Source: Aliishimia sp039978895
GTDB taxonomy: Bacteria; Pseudomonadota; Alphaproteobacteria; Rhodobacterales; Rhodobacteraceae
Reading direction: 5' to 3'
Assembly: GCA_039978895.1 (NCBI GenBank)
Contig: JBDWAL010000064.1
Location: 25,624-89,623, forward strand
Length of the DNA: 64,000 nt
Shown here: piece after piece, positions 52,674-61,758 of the stretch
Layout of the letters: the number at the start of each line of letters is the position of its first letter
Position numbering within the stretch: the stretch's first letter is position 1
The notes under the pieces: generated by a model
Database searches by the model: none
Seen by the model: only the letters and a program-made list of their open reading frames with translations
Told to the model about the DNA's origin: nothing
Program-made: the position numbers and the translations under genes

Positions 52674-53158
52674 GCGGCGCCCTCCGCTTGCAGGCGGGCC
52701 GCGCGCAACTTCCACAAAAACTGACCCGCATTCACAACATAAGCCGCATACGCGGCCAGAACGATGGCGATCAGCGTTTCAGGTGGCATCGCACCTGTCA
52801 GCAGCCCGTAAAGATACAAGCTATGCAGGGCGATAACGCCAAAACTGACGACGTCTTCCCAGAAGAACGCAGGCGCAAAAAGCCACTGGCCAAACACCAC
52901 TTTTTCCCAGATCGCGCCGGTGATCATGATCAGATACAAAAGACCGGTTTTGGCGATGATTGAGGCGGTCGCAATCTCGTACCCCGCGCCTGTCGCCACG
53001 TAGCGCAACACAAGACCCAACGAGACCAGAAACACCACGAATTGCAACGGCGCCAAAACCCCCTGTACCAACGTCCAGATTGTGCTGTCTCGGCGCATCC
53101 GTTGGTCGGGCGTATATAATCCCAACTGAAAATTTGAAGATGCCGAAGCGCTGGTCAT
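52670..53158 (-). CDS. bchF: 3-Vinyl bacteriochlorophyllide hydratase
   Basis: A 162-residue membrane protein with about four helices, including TLVQGVLAPLQFVVFLVSLG and ITGAIWEKVVFGQWLFAPAF. BchF hydrates the C3 vinyl group. Start at 53158 chosen for the AGGGGGA Shine-Dalgarno; an ATG at 53188 lacks one. First gene of the 14-gene bchF-to-hemA operon, divergent from ppaA. Confidence 0.95.
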   Translation of the reverse strand: MTSASASSNFQLGLYTPDQRMRRDSTIWTLVQGVLAPLQFVVFLVSLGLVLRYVATGAGYEIATASIIAKTGLLYLIMITGAIWEKVVFGQWLFAPAFFWEDVVSFGVIALHSLYLYGLLTGAMPPETLIAIVLAAYAAYVVNAGQFLWKLRAARLQAEGAA

Positions 53159-53214
53159 CGAGTCCCCCTGAGGCCAATTGCTGTTCAATGAAATTTGGCA
53201 GGGAGCATCAAATC

Positions 53215-53232
53215 TGTCAACTTTGATTTACA
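53215..53232. promoter_or_regulatory. PpsR box upstream of bchF
   Basis: TGTCAACTTTGATTTACA fits TGT-N12-ACA exactly, 57 bases upstream of bchF. Confidence 0.87.
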
Positions 53233-53311
53233 TATATATTGCGATCAGATTGGAGAATTTCCGCTTGCAATGCCGTTTTAGCGTTTGCAAATCAGCCCAT
53301 TATACGAAAAG

Positions 53312-53329
53312 TGTCATGTTTTATTGACA
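53312..53329. promoter_or_regulatory. PpsR box upstream of ppaA
   Basis: TGTCATGTTTTATTGACA fits TGT-N12-ACA exactly, 79 bases from the bchF-side box and about 94 bases upstream of ppaA. It could allow feedback of PpsR on ppaA-ppsR. Confidence 0.85.
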
Positions 53330-53422
53330 TGTCGGCAAAGATAAAACACGATACCCGTGTTCTGAGCAATATCCGCAGCAGACGGCAACATGTTTCAGAT
53401 CCAATAGATTAAGGGGGGCACC

Positions 53423-54217
53423 GTGTCTCGGCATGACCATGCCATTGTGAAGGACAATTCCAACGTCGTTGCTCGTGTGGCACTTCGGGCTTTGTCGACT
53501 CTGGCACCCACAGATTCAAATAGTCCGGACAACAACGGAAAACCCCGTTCGCTAGCTGGTAACCCGCGCACGGATGATCTTTTGAACAAATTATATTCTG
53601 CCGCTATCAGGCAAGATCAGGCACATTTTTTGCAAACGTTCCAAGAATTGCGACGGGCAGGGTGTTCCAATGATTTCTTAGCGTTTGATTTGATCCCAGA
53701 CGTTGCACGCCGACTGGGCGCATCTTGGGTGGATGATGTGATTTCATTCGCGGATGTGACCATTGGATGCGCGCGACTGCAATCTGCATTGCGGCAATTG
53801 CCCGATGACGTTCCGATGTACGTTGATACGTGCAATGGCGTAGAGCAAAATTGTTTGATCGCAGTGCCGATCGGCGCTCAGCACACAATGGGCGCGATGG
53901 TCCTCGCCAAGCAATTGCGGCAAGCACGTCAGCGCGTGGTGGTTGACCTGACCGCACACGAAACCACGCTGTCTCAATTGGCCCGGCAACATGACTTTGA
54001 CGTTGTTTTGATCTCTGCAACGTGCGCGGAAAACCCGGCAGAAGTGCAGGCCTTGATCGAGATTTGCCGCGTGCTTTGGGGGGCATGTAAGGTGATCGTC
54101 GGTGGATCATTTTGCGACTTGAACGGTGATGTTTTGTGCACTGTCCATGCGGATCATTTCACAAATGATTGGCGAGAGGCACTTGACGTGTCATCTAGGG
54201 ATTTTACTCACGTATAA
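53423..54217 (+). CDS. ppaA: PpaA/AerR-type SCHIC (B12/heme-binding) regulator
   Basis: A 264-residue regulator. After a variable N-terminus (1-50), a helical segment with GASWVDDVISFADVTIGCAR precedes a B12-binding-like Rossmann domain holding GAQHTMGAMVLAKQL, with the candidate axial His. PpaA/AerR proteins modulate PpsR in response to light or oxygen through cobalamin or heme. The start is GTG at 53423 with an AAGGGGGG Shine-Dalgarno. It lies directly upstream of ppsR, as in Rhodobacter. Confidence 0.92.
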   Translation: MSRHDHAIVKDNSNVVARVALRALSTLAPTDSNSPDNNGKPRSLAGNPRTDDLLNKLYSAAIRQDQAHFLQTFQELRRAGCSNDFLAFDLIPDVARRLGASWVDDVISFADVTIGCARLQSALRQLPDDVPMYVDTCNGVEQNCLIAVPIGAQHTMGAMVLAKQLRQARQRVVVDLTAHETTLSQLARQHDFDVVLISATCAENPAEVQALIEICRVLWGACKVIVGGSFCDLNGDVLCTVHADHFTNDWREALDVSSRDFTHV

Positions 54218-54277
54218 ATACGTCTATTGGACTGACACACGGAATGTAAGAAAAAATTGTCAGAAGGGACGCGATGG

Positions 54278-55690
54278 ATGGCGTCACATATTGAAACGAC
54301 TTGGACCAGCGGTTTGATTTCTGCGATGAATTCCGATGTTGCCGCCCAGATCATTTCGCGTGTGGCTGATTTCGCTTTAATTATAGATGGTTCGGGAAAA
54401 ATCTCTGGTGCGCAAAGCAGTTTAGAGTCTGTTGATCAAACGCATATCACCAACTGGTCTAGCCAGCAGGTGCAATCCACACTGACGGTCGAATCTGTTC
54501 CCAAATTCGAGTCACGCTTAGCGCAATTCCTGGCGGGGCAGAGTGATGTTCTTCCGGTTGAGCTTAACCACAAAGCTTCTGGTGACTTTTCTGAGCTGCC
54601 CGTCAGGTACTCCTTCCACCATTTGAATGATCAAGGCGCGGTTCTGATGTTGGGCAGTGATCTGCGACGCACTGCGGAAATGCAGCAACAACTTGTGTCC
54701 GCTCAGATTGCGCTGGAAGCGGATTACGAAGCGCAGCGCGAACAAGACATTCGCCTGCGTGTTTTGATGGAATCCTCTGACGTTGCCACGGTGTTTATCT
54801 CTGCGGCCACAGGACATGTCGTATCGTGCAACACGGCGACCGAGGTGTTGTTGGGCAAGTCAAAGGAAGCTCTGATCGATGCCCCTTTTGCAAATGAGTT
54901 CGAGGCGAAAGGGCGCAAAGACATTGTTGAACGCTTGATCAGTGCTGCCGCTGAACAATCACAGCCCCCTGTCATCGCCAAAAGCGCCCAAGGTAGCCGG
55001 AAACTGTCCCTCAGCCCGACGTTGTTTCGCGGGTCGAGCAGCCAAATGGTTCTATGCAAGATTACGCCTATTGGCGTGCAAAGTGGAACTGCCGATCAGT
55101 TGCAGCATCATCTCGCGGATCTATTTCGAAGTGGTGTAGACTCGATTGTTTTTGTGACCGAAGCCGGCACCATTCTCAGCGCGAACGAAGCGTTTTTGAA
55201 ACTCGCACACGTCGCCCATTCACAAAGCGTCATAGGACGCTCGTTCATTGATTTCTGCGCGCGCGGCACGGTGGATCTGAATGTGATGATCGAGAATGCA
55301 CGGCGCAGCGGTGGAATGCGGCTCTATGCGACCAAGGTTATCAGCGCATATGGCGGCGAACGTGCGGTCGAAATTTCCACGTCGGTGTTGAAGGCAGGCA
55401 TGGAGCCTGTGTTTGCGCTGATCATTCGGGATTCACATCGCGTTGAAACCGTCAGCACCTCGAACAAACAGATCACCGATGTTGATATGAATTCTGTCAT
55501 CGAGCTGATTGGCGGGCAATCGCTGAAAGATATCGTGGCCAAAACCACGGATGTCGTTGAAAAGATGTGCATCGAAACCGCGGTGCAAATGACGTCGAAC
55601 AACCGTGTCGCCGCAGCAGAGATGTTAGGGCTGTCGCGCCAATCTTTGTACGTGAAGCTGCGGAAATACGATCTAATCAGCAAGACCTAA
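54278..55690 (+). CDS. ppsR: Photosynthesis repressor PpsR (CrtJ)
   Basis: A 470-residue repressor. It has an N-terminal domain, a Q-linker-like helix (MQQQLVSAQIALEADYEAQR), two PAS domains (about residues 160-270 and 285-395), and a C-terminal FIS-type helix-turn-helix (NNRVAAAEMLGLSRQSLYVK). PpsR binds TGT-N12-ACA boxes to repress bch, crt and puc genes under oxygen. The start at 54278 is preferred because AGAAGGGA precedes it; a TTG at 54257 is also open. Its stop overlaps the convergent B12-domain gene. Confidence 0.96.
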   Translation: MASHIETTWTSGLISAMNSDVAAQIISRVADFALIIDGSGKISGAQSSLESVDQTHITNWSSQQVQSTLTVESVPKFESRLAQFLAGQSDVLPVELNHKASGDFSELPVRYSFHHLNDQGAVLMLGSDLRRTAEMQQQLVSAQIALEADYEAQREQDIRLRVLMESSDVATVFISAATGHVVSCNTATEVLLGKSKEALIDAPFANEFEAKGRKDIVERLISAAAEQSQPPVIAKSAQGSRKLSLSPTLFRGSSSQMVLCKITPIGVQSGTADQLQHHLADLFRSGVDSIVFVTEAGTILSANEAFLKLAHVAHSQSVIGRSFIDFCARGTVDLNVMIENARRSGGMRLYATKVISAYGGERAVEISTSVLKAGMEPVFALIIRDSHRVETVSTSNKQITDVDMNSVIELIGGQSLKDIVAKTTDVVEKMCIETAVQMTSNNRVAAAEMLGLSRQSLYVKLRKYDLISKT

Positions 55691-56532
55691 CGGGCCATAT
55701 TGGTCTCCCAAAGGGCGGACATTTGCGCCTGCGCGTCTTCGACGGTTGCCGCAATCACATCTAAGCCCATCAAGGTTAGGATCGGTCTGACCTCTTCAAC
55801 GTTCGGACCGCTGACAGCAAGGATCGAGCGCGGACAAGAGATATGCAAAGCAACCACCAATCGCGACAGCGCTTCGATGGAATGTTCGCCACTAATGGAC
55901 AAGCCAACAATTCCAGCTGGGGCCTGTTCGATTTCAGAAACGAGCTGATCGTGATCCAACCCGACTTTCAGCGCGATTTCCCAACCGTCTTTGCGGAAGA
56001 TATCCGCAGCCATTCGCACGCCGAGTGTGTGATCTTCGCCAGGAACAGCCGCAAAGATCGCCGATTTATCTTTCTCGGGGAACGTAGGCTCAAACAGGTG
56101 ACGCAGACTGCGCATAATGGCCAGCATCCGCCCAGTCCCAACTGTTACTTGGCTGAATGTCATTTCGTCACTGACCCACATATCGCCCAACATGCGCGCC
56201 GCAACAGCGAGTTGCTTTAAGTAAATGTCCTCTGGGCGCACGCCATCTGCGCGCAACTCTGAAATAATCTCCGCCGCGGCTGTTTGGTCGTCCGACACCA
56301 GCGCATGGCAAAAATCTCTGATATCTGCTTGCGATACTGCGAATGGCACATGTTCCAACTCTTGCTCGTTGGAGGCCACACGCAAGATCACCTCACGGGC
56401 CAAATTCACAACCAGATCTTCAGGCAAAATTTCGCGCAAGCGGCGGATATTCGCTTCGCTTCTGCGATACGTAATAAACTCTGGCGGTGCGATGGGCACA
56501 CGTGCGGTCGTAACCTTACTGTCCCCGGACAT
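55687..56532 (-). CDS. PpaA-like B12-binding/SCHIC domain protein linked to the bacteriophytochrome
   Basis: A 281-residue protein. Residues about 75-165 are a helical domain with GDMWVSDEMTFSQVTVGTGR, parallel to the GASWVDDVISFADVTIGCAR segment of PpaA. Residues about 165-275 form a B12-binding-like domain with PGEDHTLGVRMAADIF (candidate ligand His) and SISGEHSIEAL. It therefore looks like a second PpaA/AerR paralogue with a longer N-terminus. It is downstream of the response regulator, separated by about 250 bases, and convergent with ppsR. Whether it binds cobalamin or heme, and whether it contacts PpsR, is unknown. Confidence 0.85.
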   Translation of the reverse strand: MSGDSKVTTARVPIAPPEFITYRRSEANIRRLREILPEDLVVNLAREVILRVASNEQELEHVPFAVSQADIRDFCHALVSDDQTAAAEIISELRADGVRPEDIYLKQLAVAARMLGDMWVSDEMTFSQVTVGTGRMLAIMRSLRHLFEPTFPEKDKSAIFAAVPGEDHTLGVRMAADIFRKDGWEIALKVGLDHDQLVSEIEQAPAGIVGLSISGEHSIEALSRLVVALHISCPRSILAVSGPNVEEVRPILTLMGLDVIAATVEDAQAQMSALWETNMAR

Positions 56533-56779
56533 CGGCGCAGCCTCCCTGACTCTGTACCTAATTATCTCAACGCCAAATCCACTCTGGATTGCGGCGCTTA
56601 TTTTCTTAGTCCATTGATCGCCTGCATGACGTCACACTAATGTCGCCCATTTTTTGAATCAGGCTTACACTGGCTTTTTTGTTGTAGTGACCCACGCAAT
56701 TTAAACCTTAGAGCGAATTACCAAAGGCGAGGTAGGTCGGAATTACCACTGCGTAAAACTACGCACGTAAAACGCGAAT

Positions 56780-57385
56780 TTACCCGAGCATCCGAATCAG
56801 ATCAGCCACGCCCCGCGCGTGCATTTTTTCGCGAATCCGAGAACGGTGACCTTCGACAGTACGCTGTGAGACGTCCAGTTCGCTTGCGATCTCTTTATTC
56901 AGTTTGCCCATCAAAAGATGGTCCAAAACGTCGCGCTCGCGATCGGTCAATTTCCCAAGACGGCTGGCAATGATCTTTTTCGAGACGCTCGCCGGTTGTC
57001 GATTGAACAGCAAACCAGACACCATGCCCACGGCTTCTAACAACTGCGCCTCTGAGGCTGGTTTTTCGATGAAATCAATGGCTCCCGCACGCATCGCTTT
57101 GACCGCGACGGGCACATCGCCATGCGCAGTAATCACCACAGTTGGGATTTGAATACCGTTATCCAACAGGTGGTTCTGAAGTTGAATACCACTCATTCCC
57201 GGCAGCCGAAGATCAAGGATCATGCAGGCTTTTATGTCGGGGTCATAAATCTGCAAGAAGTGTTCTGCCGATGTGCACGCAATTGTTACGTGCCCATGTG
57301 ACGACAGCAACGCACACAGCGAATTCAACACAGCAGCATCATCTTCGACGATGTAGATTGAATAATATTCCGTCTTCTTAGTCAT
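56780..57385 (-). CDS. FixJ-family response regulator
   Basis: A 201-residue two-domain regulator. The receiver (residues 5-120) has the acidic pair Asp15-Asp16, phospho-acceptor Asp58 (ILDLRLPGMSG) and Lys in FIEKPAS. The LuxR-type helix-turn-helix follows (LTDRERDVLDHLLMGKLNKE, then SQRTVEGHRSRIREKM). Its start overlaps the end of the bacteriophytochrome gene by 8 bases, so it is the probable partner of that kinase. Confidence 0.92.
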   Translation of the reverse strand: MTKKTEYYSIYIVEDDAAVLNSLCALLSSHGHVTIACTSAEHFLQIYDPDIKACMILDLRLPGMSGIQLQNHLLDNGIQIPTVVITAHGDVPVAVKAMRAGAIDFIEKPASEAQLLEAVGMVSGLLFNRQPASVSKKIIASRLGKLTDRERDVLDHLLMGKLNKEIASELDVSQRTVEGHRSRIREKMHARGVADLIRMLG

Positions 57386-59666
57386 TTATCCCCGCACGGA
57401 TCGGTAGTTGTACGATAAGTTTAGCACCGGCTTCGGTTGGTTCCACCCAAATCCGTCCTGCATGTGCTTCAACAATGGAGCGGCACAGGGACAGGCCGAT
57501 GCCCATGCCTTTGGTGGTTGATGCGTGAAACGGTTCGAAAATATACGCCTGAACGTCCTCTGGGATTCCAGGGCCTGTGTCATGGACCGAAATCTCGACC
57601 AGCTCATCCACGCGCCGTGTAGCGATTTTCAAAGTTTGAACCTCTAAATGCGCCATTGCGGACATGCTGTTGCGCGTGAGATTCAACAAGACCTGACCAA
57701 TCTGGACGGGATCTGCGAAAACACGTGGAATATCCGCAGCTAGGTCAAACTCTATTGTCAGTTGCGGTTTTTCGTTGGACACATGCGCCAATGCCACGCC
57801 CTGCCGGATCACTTGGTTGAGGTCAATAAGCTCGGCCTTGAGATCACCGCGAGAAATAAAATCTCGAACACGACGCACCAATTCACCTGCGCGCGCCGTT
57901 TCCTCAATGGCCGTGTCGATCAGGAGTTTGGCTTGCGGAGGAATCGCAACACCAGCGTTCTTGAACTCTTGCTGGCACGCGCTCACGTAGTTTGAAATGG
58001 CCGACAAGGGCTGGTTCAATTCATGGGCAATAGCCGAGGCGAGCTCACCCAAAGAACTCGCGCGCGCCGCATCTAGCAAAGAATGGCGCAGGCGCATTTC
58101 CTCAGCTTCGGCTTTCTTTTGTGCCTCAAGCGCCTGACGTTCGCGTTCCACTGAATTCAGGGCGAACAACGCGCGCCGCAAAATGCGCAGCGTGTCCCGG
58201 TCAATCGCATCAAACGGCTTACTTTTACCGATCCGTTCTTCTTGCCACAACGCGAACGACCCGCGCGGAGAGAGGCGCGTGATCCCGTCTTTGTCTTTGG
58301 TTTCTATCTTCCCGGGCTTTCCGGCCCATCGAATTGTCTGATGGTAGTTGCTGCGCAGTAAAACAAGGTAGTCTTTGCCATCATCCGATAGGTTGAGATA
58401 CGCCGCCCCTGCAACGCTGGCCATTTGATCCCGCGTCATTTCGATGGCACTGGATAAGGTGTCCGTCGTCGCAACACCTTCGGCGCTCAGTGTGTTCAGT
58501 TGCGCGAAGTCCAGCGAACCATCCGGCAACGCGCCCGCATGCACCGCGTCGTCGCCAAGAACCATGCATAAGCCCTCGGCATCAACCAGCTTCATCAAAA
58601 CATCTGCCTCTTGGGTCACCAGATCCGACAATGACAATCCACCACGGACTTGTTGTTCGATAAAGAACGCAGTCTTCTCTGCCTCGATGTTCTTTTTCAG
58701 CTGGCTGGTGTTTTCGATACTTTGCAACAAGGCCGAAACCGTCCCCCCCAACAATTCGGCAAAGCGCAACCTGCTAGAGGACACCAGTCGAGGGCTATAA
58801 TGGTGGCAGGCGACCAGCCCCCACAATTCCCCATTTGTGATCAAAGAAATCGACAGGCTCCCACCGACACCCATGTTGTTCAGGTATTCGACATGCACCG
58901 GGGCCACGGCCCGCAGTTTAGAATAAGTAAGGTCTAGGGGCGTATCAGAGTCCGCATCAGCAACTTCGCCCGAAAGTCCAAGAATGGGGATATGCGCTCC
59001 ATTAATATCGGGGATAGAGCGCATGACATTCAAAGTGAAATGTCGTCTTGCCGGGTCCGGGATATCAGAGGCCGGGTAATGCAGCCCCAAAAAACTATCC
59101 GGGCGGTTGGTGCTTTCCGCGATAACTTCACCGTGTTTATCTTCGGCAAATTTGTAGATCATAACACGGTCAAATCCGGTGACGTCCCGAATAATACGCG
59201 CGCTGACATCCGCAAGTTCGTTCAAAGCGTCAGGTTTGATGAGTTCCGAGATGATCTCGCGACGGAGCAACTCGTCTTCCCACACCGTGGCAGGTGCTGC
59301 CTGATGATGCAGGAACTCTAGTATGATGTGGTTCTTGTTTCGATGCGGTAAACATTCGGCCTGTATCAGCTCGCCCGTTGCGCCCGCAAATTCGATGAAC
59401 CACGGCTTTAGCAACTCGGGCATTGTTGTTTCAGACGAAAACACCGGCATTTGGGCGAGGTTGTCGGGACCAATAAGAAGGTCAATTGGCTTTCCTAAGA
59501 TAGCCTGTGCGGAGTAGCCGACAAATTCGGCAGAGTTGGCGCTGACGTAAAGGATCTCGTGGCTATCAACGTCAAAAGCGACCAGCGCCCCATGCGGCTG
59601 TACCGCGCCGATCAAATGGATCGGTTCCTGATCGCAGGTATCAAGATCAACGCGTTTTGAATTCAC
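57378..59666 (-). CDS. bphP: Bacteriophytochrome histidine kinase
   Basis: A 762-residue red/far-red photoreceptor kinase. The order is PAS with chromophore Cys11 (DLDTCDQEPIHLIGAVQPHG), GAF with the LHYPASDIP motif and CHHYSPRL, PHY with the tongue PRGSF, HisKA with phospho-acceptor His548 (AIAHELNQPLSAI), and HATPase with N-box NLTRNS and DTGPGIPED. All key residues for biliverdin binding and kinase activity are present. It overlaps bphO upstream and the response regulator downstream. Confidence 0.95.
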   Translation of the reverse strand: MNSKRVDLDTCDQEPIHLIGAVQPHGALVAFDVDSHEILYVSANSAEFVGYSAQAILGKPIDLLIGPDNLAQMPVFSSETTMPELLKPWFIEFAGATGELIQAECLPHRNKNHIILEFLHHQAAPATVWEDELLRREIISELIKPDALNELADVSARIIRDVTGFDRVMIYKFAEDKHGEVIAESTNRPDSFLGLHYPASDIPDPARRHFTLNVMRSIPDINGAHIPILGLSGEVADADSDTPLDLTYSKLRAVAPVHVEYLNNMGVGGSLSISLITNGELWGLVACHHYSPRLVSSSRLRFAELLGGTVSALLQSIENTSQLKKNIEAEKTAFFIEQQVRGGLSLSDLVTQEADVLMKLVDAEGLCMVLGDDAVHAGALPDGSLDFAQLNTLSAEGVATTDTLSSAIEMTRDQMASVAGAAYLNLSDDGKDYLVLLRSNYHQTIRWAGKPGKIETKDKDGITRLSPRGSFALWQEERIGKSKPFDAIDRDTLRILRRALFALNSVERERQALEAQKKAEAEEMRLRHSLLDAARASSLGELASAIAHELNQPLSAISNYVSACQQEFKNAGVAIPPQAKLLIDTAIEETARAGELVRRVRDFISRGDLKAELIDLNQVIRQGVALAHVSNEKPQLTIEFDLAADIPRVFADPVQIGQVLLNLTRNSMSAMAHLEVQTLKIATRRVDELVEISVHDTGPGIPEDVQAYIFEPFHASTTKGMGIGLSLCRSIVEAHAGRIWVEPTEAGAKLIVQLPIRAGIND

Positions 59667-60313
59667 AAGACCGCGCCTTGCGAAATCAACTTGGGTTGGT
59701 CAAGCGGCGCAAGCCAATCTGCGAGCGCTTGAAACGTAACCATAGCGCCTTGCAAGACGGCATCTATTGGTTGGCCGGAGGCTTCCAACTGCGCCAAATA
59801 AGCGTTCAACATCGCCCAACGCGTCGTGTTATTCGCCCGCGACCAAGCCCAGAAACGGCGGCCATCGGGCTTATCAGGATGTAATAGCTTTTGGGCGGCT
59901 CTGTCGATCTGCGCAGCACCAAGGGTCGATCCTTCGATGACGTACAGCACACCGGCCAAAGATTGCGGGGTAACGACTTTGGAAATATGTTCGCACACAG
60001 GGTTATGGTCAATGGCCTGCGCGCTCAATCCAAGATCCTGCAAGTCCTGCACCAAGAGGCGTGAGCGATTTGCATACGAAAACGATACGCCACCGGGCGA
60101 AATTTGTGAGAGTGCGCGATCAATAGCGCGCTCCATTGGGACATAAAAACCGTGAAACGACTGCATCAATGCACTGTATTGTTGCGCTGCGACCGCACCG
60201 TTGAACAGGTCGACAAATATAGAATGCTCATGCAGTTGTTCGTGCACACTGCGCGTGCAAATTCTTAATTCGCCTCTGATCGAATGGGGGTGGGCTGCAG
60301 TTGACACAAGCAA
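59663..60313 (-). CDS. bphO: Heme oxygenase BphO
   Basis: A 216-residue heme oxygenase-like protein. The N-terminus includes IRGELRICTRSVHEQLHEHS with the candidate proximal His, and the distal block is GVLYVIEGSTLGAAQIDR. It makes biliverdin for the bacteriophytochrome. It is the first gene of the operon and overlaps bphP by 4 bases. Confidence 0.93.
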   Translation of the reverse strand: MLVSTAAHPHSIRGELRICTRSVHEQLHEHSIFVDLFNGAVAAQQYSALMQSFHGFYVPMERAIDRALSQISPGGVSFSYANRSRLLVQDLQDLGLSAQAIDHNPVCEHISKVVTPQSLAGVLYVIEGSTLGAAQIDRAAQKLLHPDKPDGRRFWAWSRANNTTRWAMLNAYLAQLEASGQPIDAVLQGAMVTFQALADWLAPLDQPKLISQGAVL

Positions 60314-60670
60314 ATCTTCCTATTCCAAAGCCGCACAATTTTATTCGTGCTCACTGTGTGATGCTTCGCTTGAAGGTCGATGACCGTCACACCCAAGAGT
60401 TTAGTTAGTTCGGTTTGATTGGGAAACCACTTTTTCCGTACCGGATTGAAGAGAATTCGCCGCACTCAATTCCTTGAGGCCCAGCCGGGCGCTTTGCCTG
60501 CAGTCTATAGTCGTGAACCATACAAAGCGCGCCTCGTTCTGTATGATGTTCCAAACTATTCCGTCGTGAGTGTCAGCAAATTTCGTGCATAACGCATCCC
60601 AAAGCGTGACAACAGATACGCAACAGTCTTGTTTTGGACAGGATAACCGTGCACGTTCCATCAATCCCGA
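60314..60670. other. Intergenic region between bphO and the transposase remnant
   Basis: About 350 bases with no gene I can support. It must contain the bphO promoter. No exact TGT-N12-ACA box was found, so the phytochrome operon does not appear to be a direct PpsR target. Confidence 0.5.
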
Positions 60671-61137
60671 CTGCGCCATGAATGGCTGGACGAGCTGATC
60701 CAGATTGGCCGTGCTTTGATCACCCTAAACATGGAGATCTTTTGTGCAACAGCTCTCAGGCCAAAGCCCGTGTTGAGCGCAAAAATCGCATGTTACAGGC
60801 TCGCTTGATTAAAGAACTCCGGCTGGCTGACATCTTTGCTATGGATGCGGCAAACGCGGTCCTGCCGAACTTCACGGAACGCTGTAACATCAAGTTCGCC
60901 AAAGCACCGCGTCGCGCTGGCAACCTGCACAGAACGATGAACATTGAACCTGACCAGTTGCGGGATATCTTCTGTTTTCGTGATGAACGGCTGGTCAGTG
61001 CGCAACTCGCACTCTCCTACGAGCGCAAGCGAAGCATCCGGGTTGAGAATGAGATCACGCGCAGTCTACCGGGCAAATACGTAGACACATATGCTTACCC
61101 GAACGTCTATGCGCAGATTATCGCAGGCGACATTTAA
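60671..61137 (+). pseudogene. Decayed ISNCY-type transposase fragment
   Basis: The C-terminal part of an integrase-core transposase is recognisable: NSSQAKARVERKNRMLQARL, then FAKAPRRAGNLHRTMNIEPD and GKYVDTYAYP. The preceding sequence continues the same family (LDELIQIGRALITLNMEIFC) but in a different frame. A single-base deletion near 60748 explains the shift. Both ends are missing and no terminal inverted repeats were found. The family call is from the residue pattern of IS1202/ISNCY-like transposases. Confidence 0.75.
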
Positions 61138-61152
61138 TCCTATCTCGCCCTG

Positions 61153-61608
61153 TCACAGAGGCAGGGCGCGGTTGTTGGCAATCGCCTCCATCGTGATCAA
61201 CGAGGTGACGGATTCCAGTCCGTCCTCTTTGATCAGACGTTGATAGACTCGGTCGAAGTCATTCATATCTTCGGCCACAACCTTGAGCATGTAGTCGTAT
61301 TCACCCGCAATCCGAAAGAAATCGACCACCTGTGCGATGGCCAGCACCCGGCGGCGGAAATCTGTAAGCCAAGCATCAGAATGCTGCCGAGTTTTGAGCA
61401 TCACAAACACAGTCAAGCTAAGGCCAAGACGTTCGGGATCAAGCCGGGCGCTTTGACCTAGGATGATACCCGCGTCTTTCATCAATTTGATACGCCGCCA
61501 GCATGCGTTTTGCGACAGCCCAACCTGATCGGCCAGTTCGCGTTGGGACAAGGATGAGTCCTCTTGCAACAACTTTAGAATCTTGCTGTCGGTTTGATCG
61601 AGTTTCAC
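61153..61608 (-). CDS. Lrp/AsnC family transcriptional regulator
   Basis: A 151-residue Lrp-type regulator. The helix-turn-helix (LSQRELADQVGLSQNACWRR) is at residues 20-40 and a RAM ligand-binding domain follows (GEYDYMLKVVAEDMNDFD). It is divergent from the class V aminotransferase gene over a 150-base AT-rich gap with repeated TGACCCA motifs, so it probably controls that gene and itself. Confidence 0.93.
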   Translation of the reverse strand: MKLDQTDSKILKLLQEDSSLSQRELADQVGLSQNACWRRIKLMKDAGIILGQSARLDPERLGLSLTVFVMLKTRQHSDAWLTDFRRRVLAIAQVVDFFRIAGEYDYMLKVVAEDMNDFDRVYQRLIKEDGLESVTSLITMEAIANNRALPL

Positions 61609-61626
61609 AGCTGATCCTTTAGTGAT

Positions 61627-61718
61627 TGACCCACATAATTCAACCTAAATCAAACTATGACCCAAAAAAATACCAAAAGGCAAAATTTTTGTGACAAACA
61701 CCCAATAGGTTTGGGTCA
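61627..61718. promoter_or_regulatory. Repeated TGACCCA elements, probable Lrp operator
   Basis: TGACCCA occurs at 61627-61633 and 61658-61664, and inverted (TGGGTCA) at 61712-61718, in an A/T-rich spacer between the divergent genes. Multiple spaced copies in an AT-rich region suit an Lrp octamer. Confidence 0.55.
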
Positions 61719-61758
61719 TTCTAGGACAACACTTTACCAACCTATCGGAGCCGCCCCA

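Noticed and set aside
60401..60679. A 92-codon minus-strand frame upstream of the transposase remnant.
   Set aside because: No recognisable features, no good Shine-Dalgarno, and it overlaps the start of the decayed transposase on the other strand.
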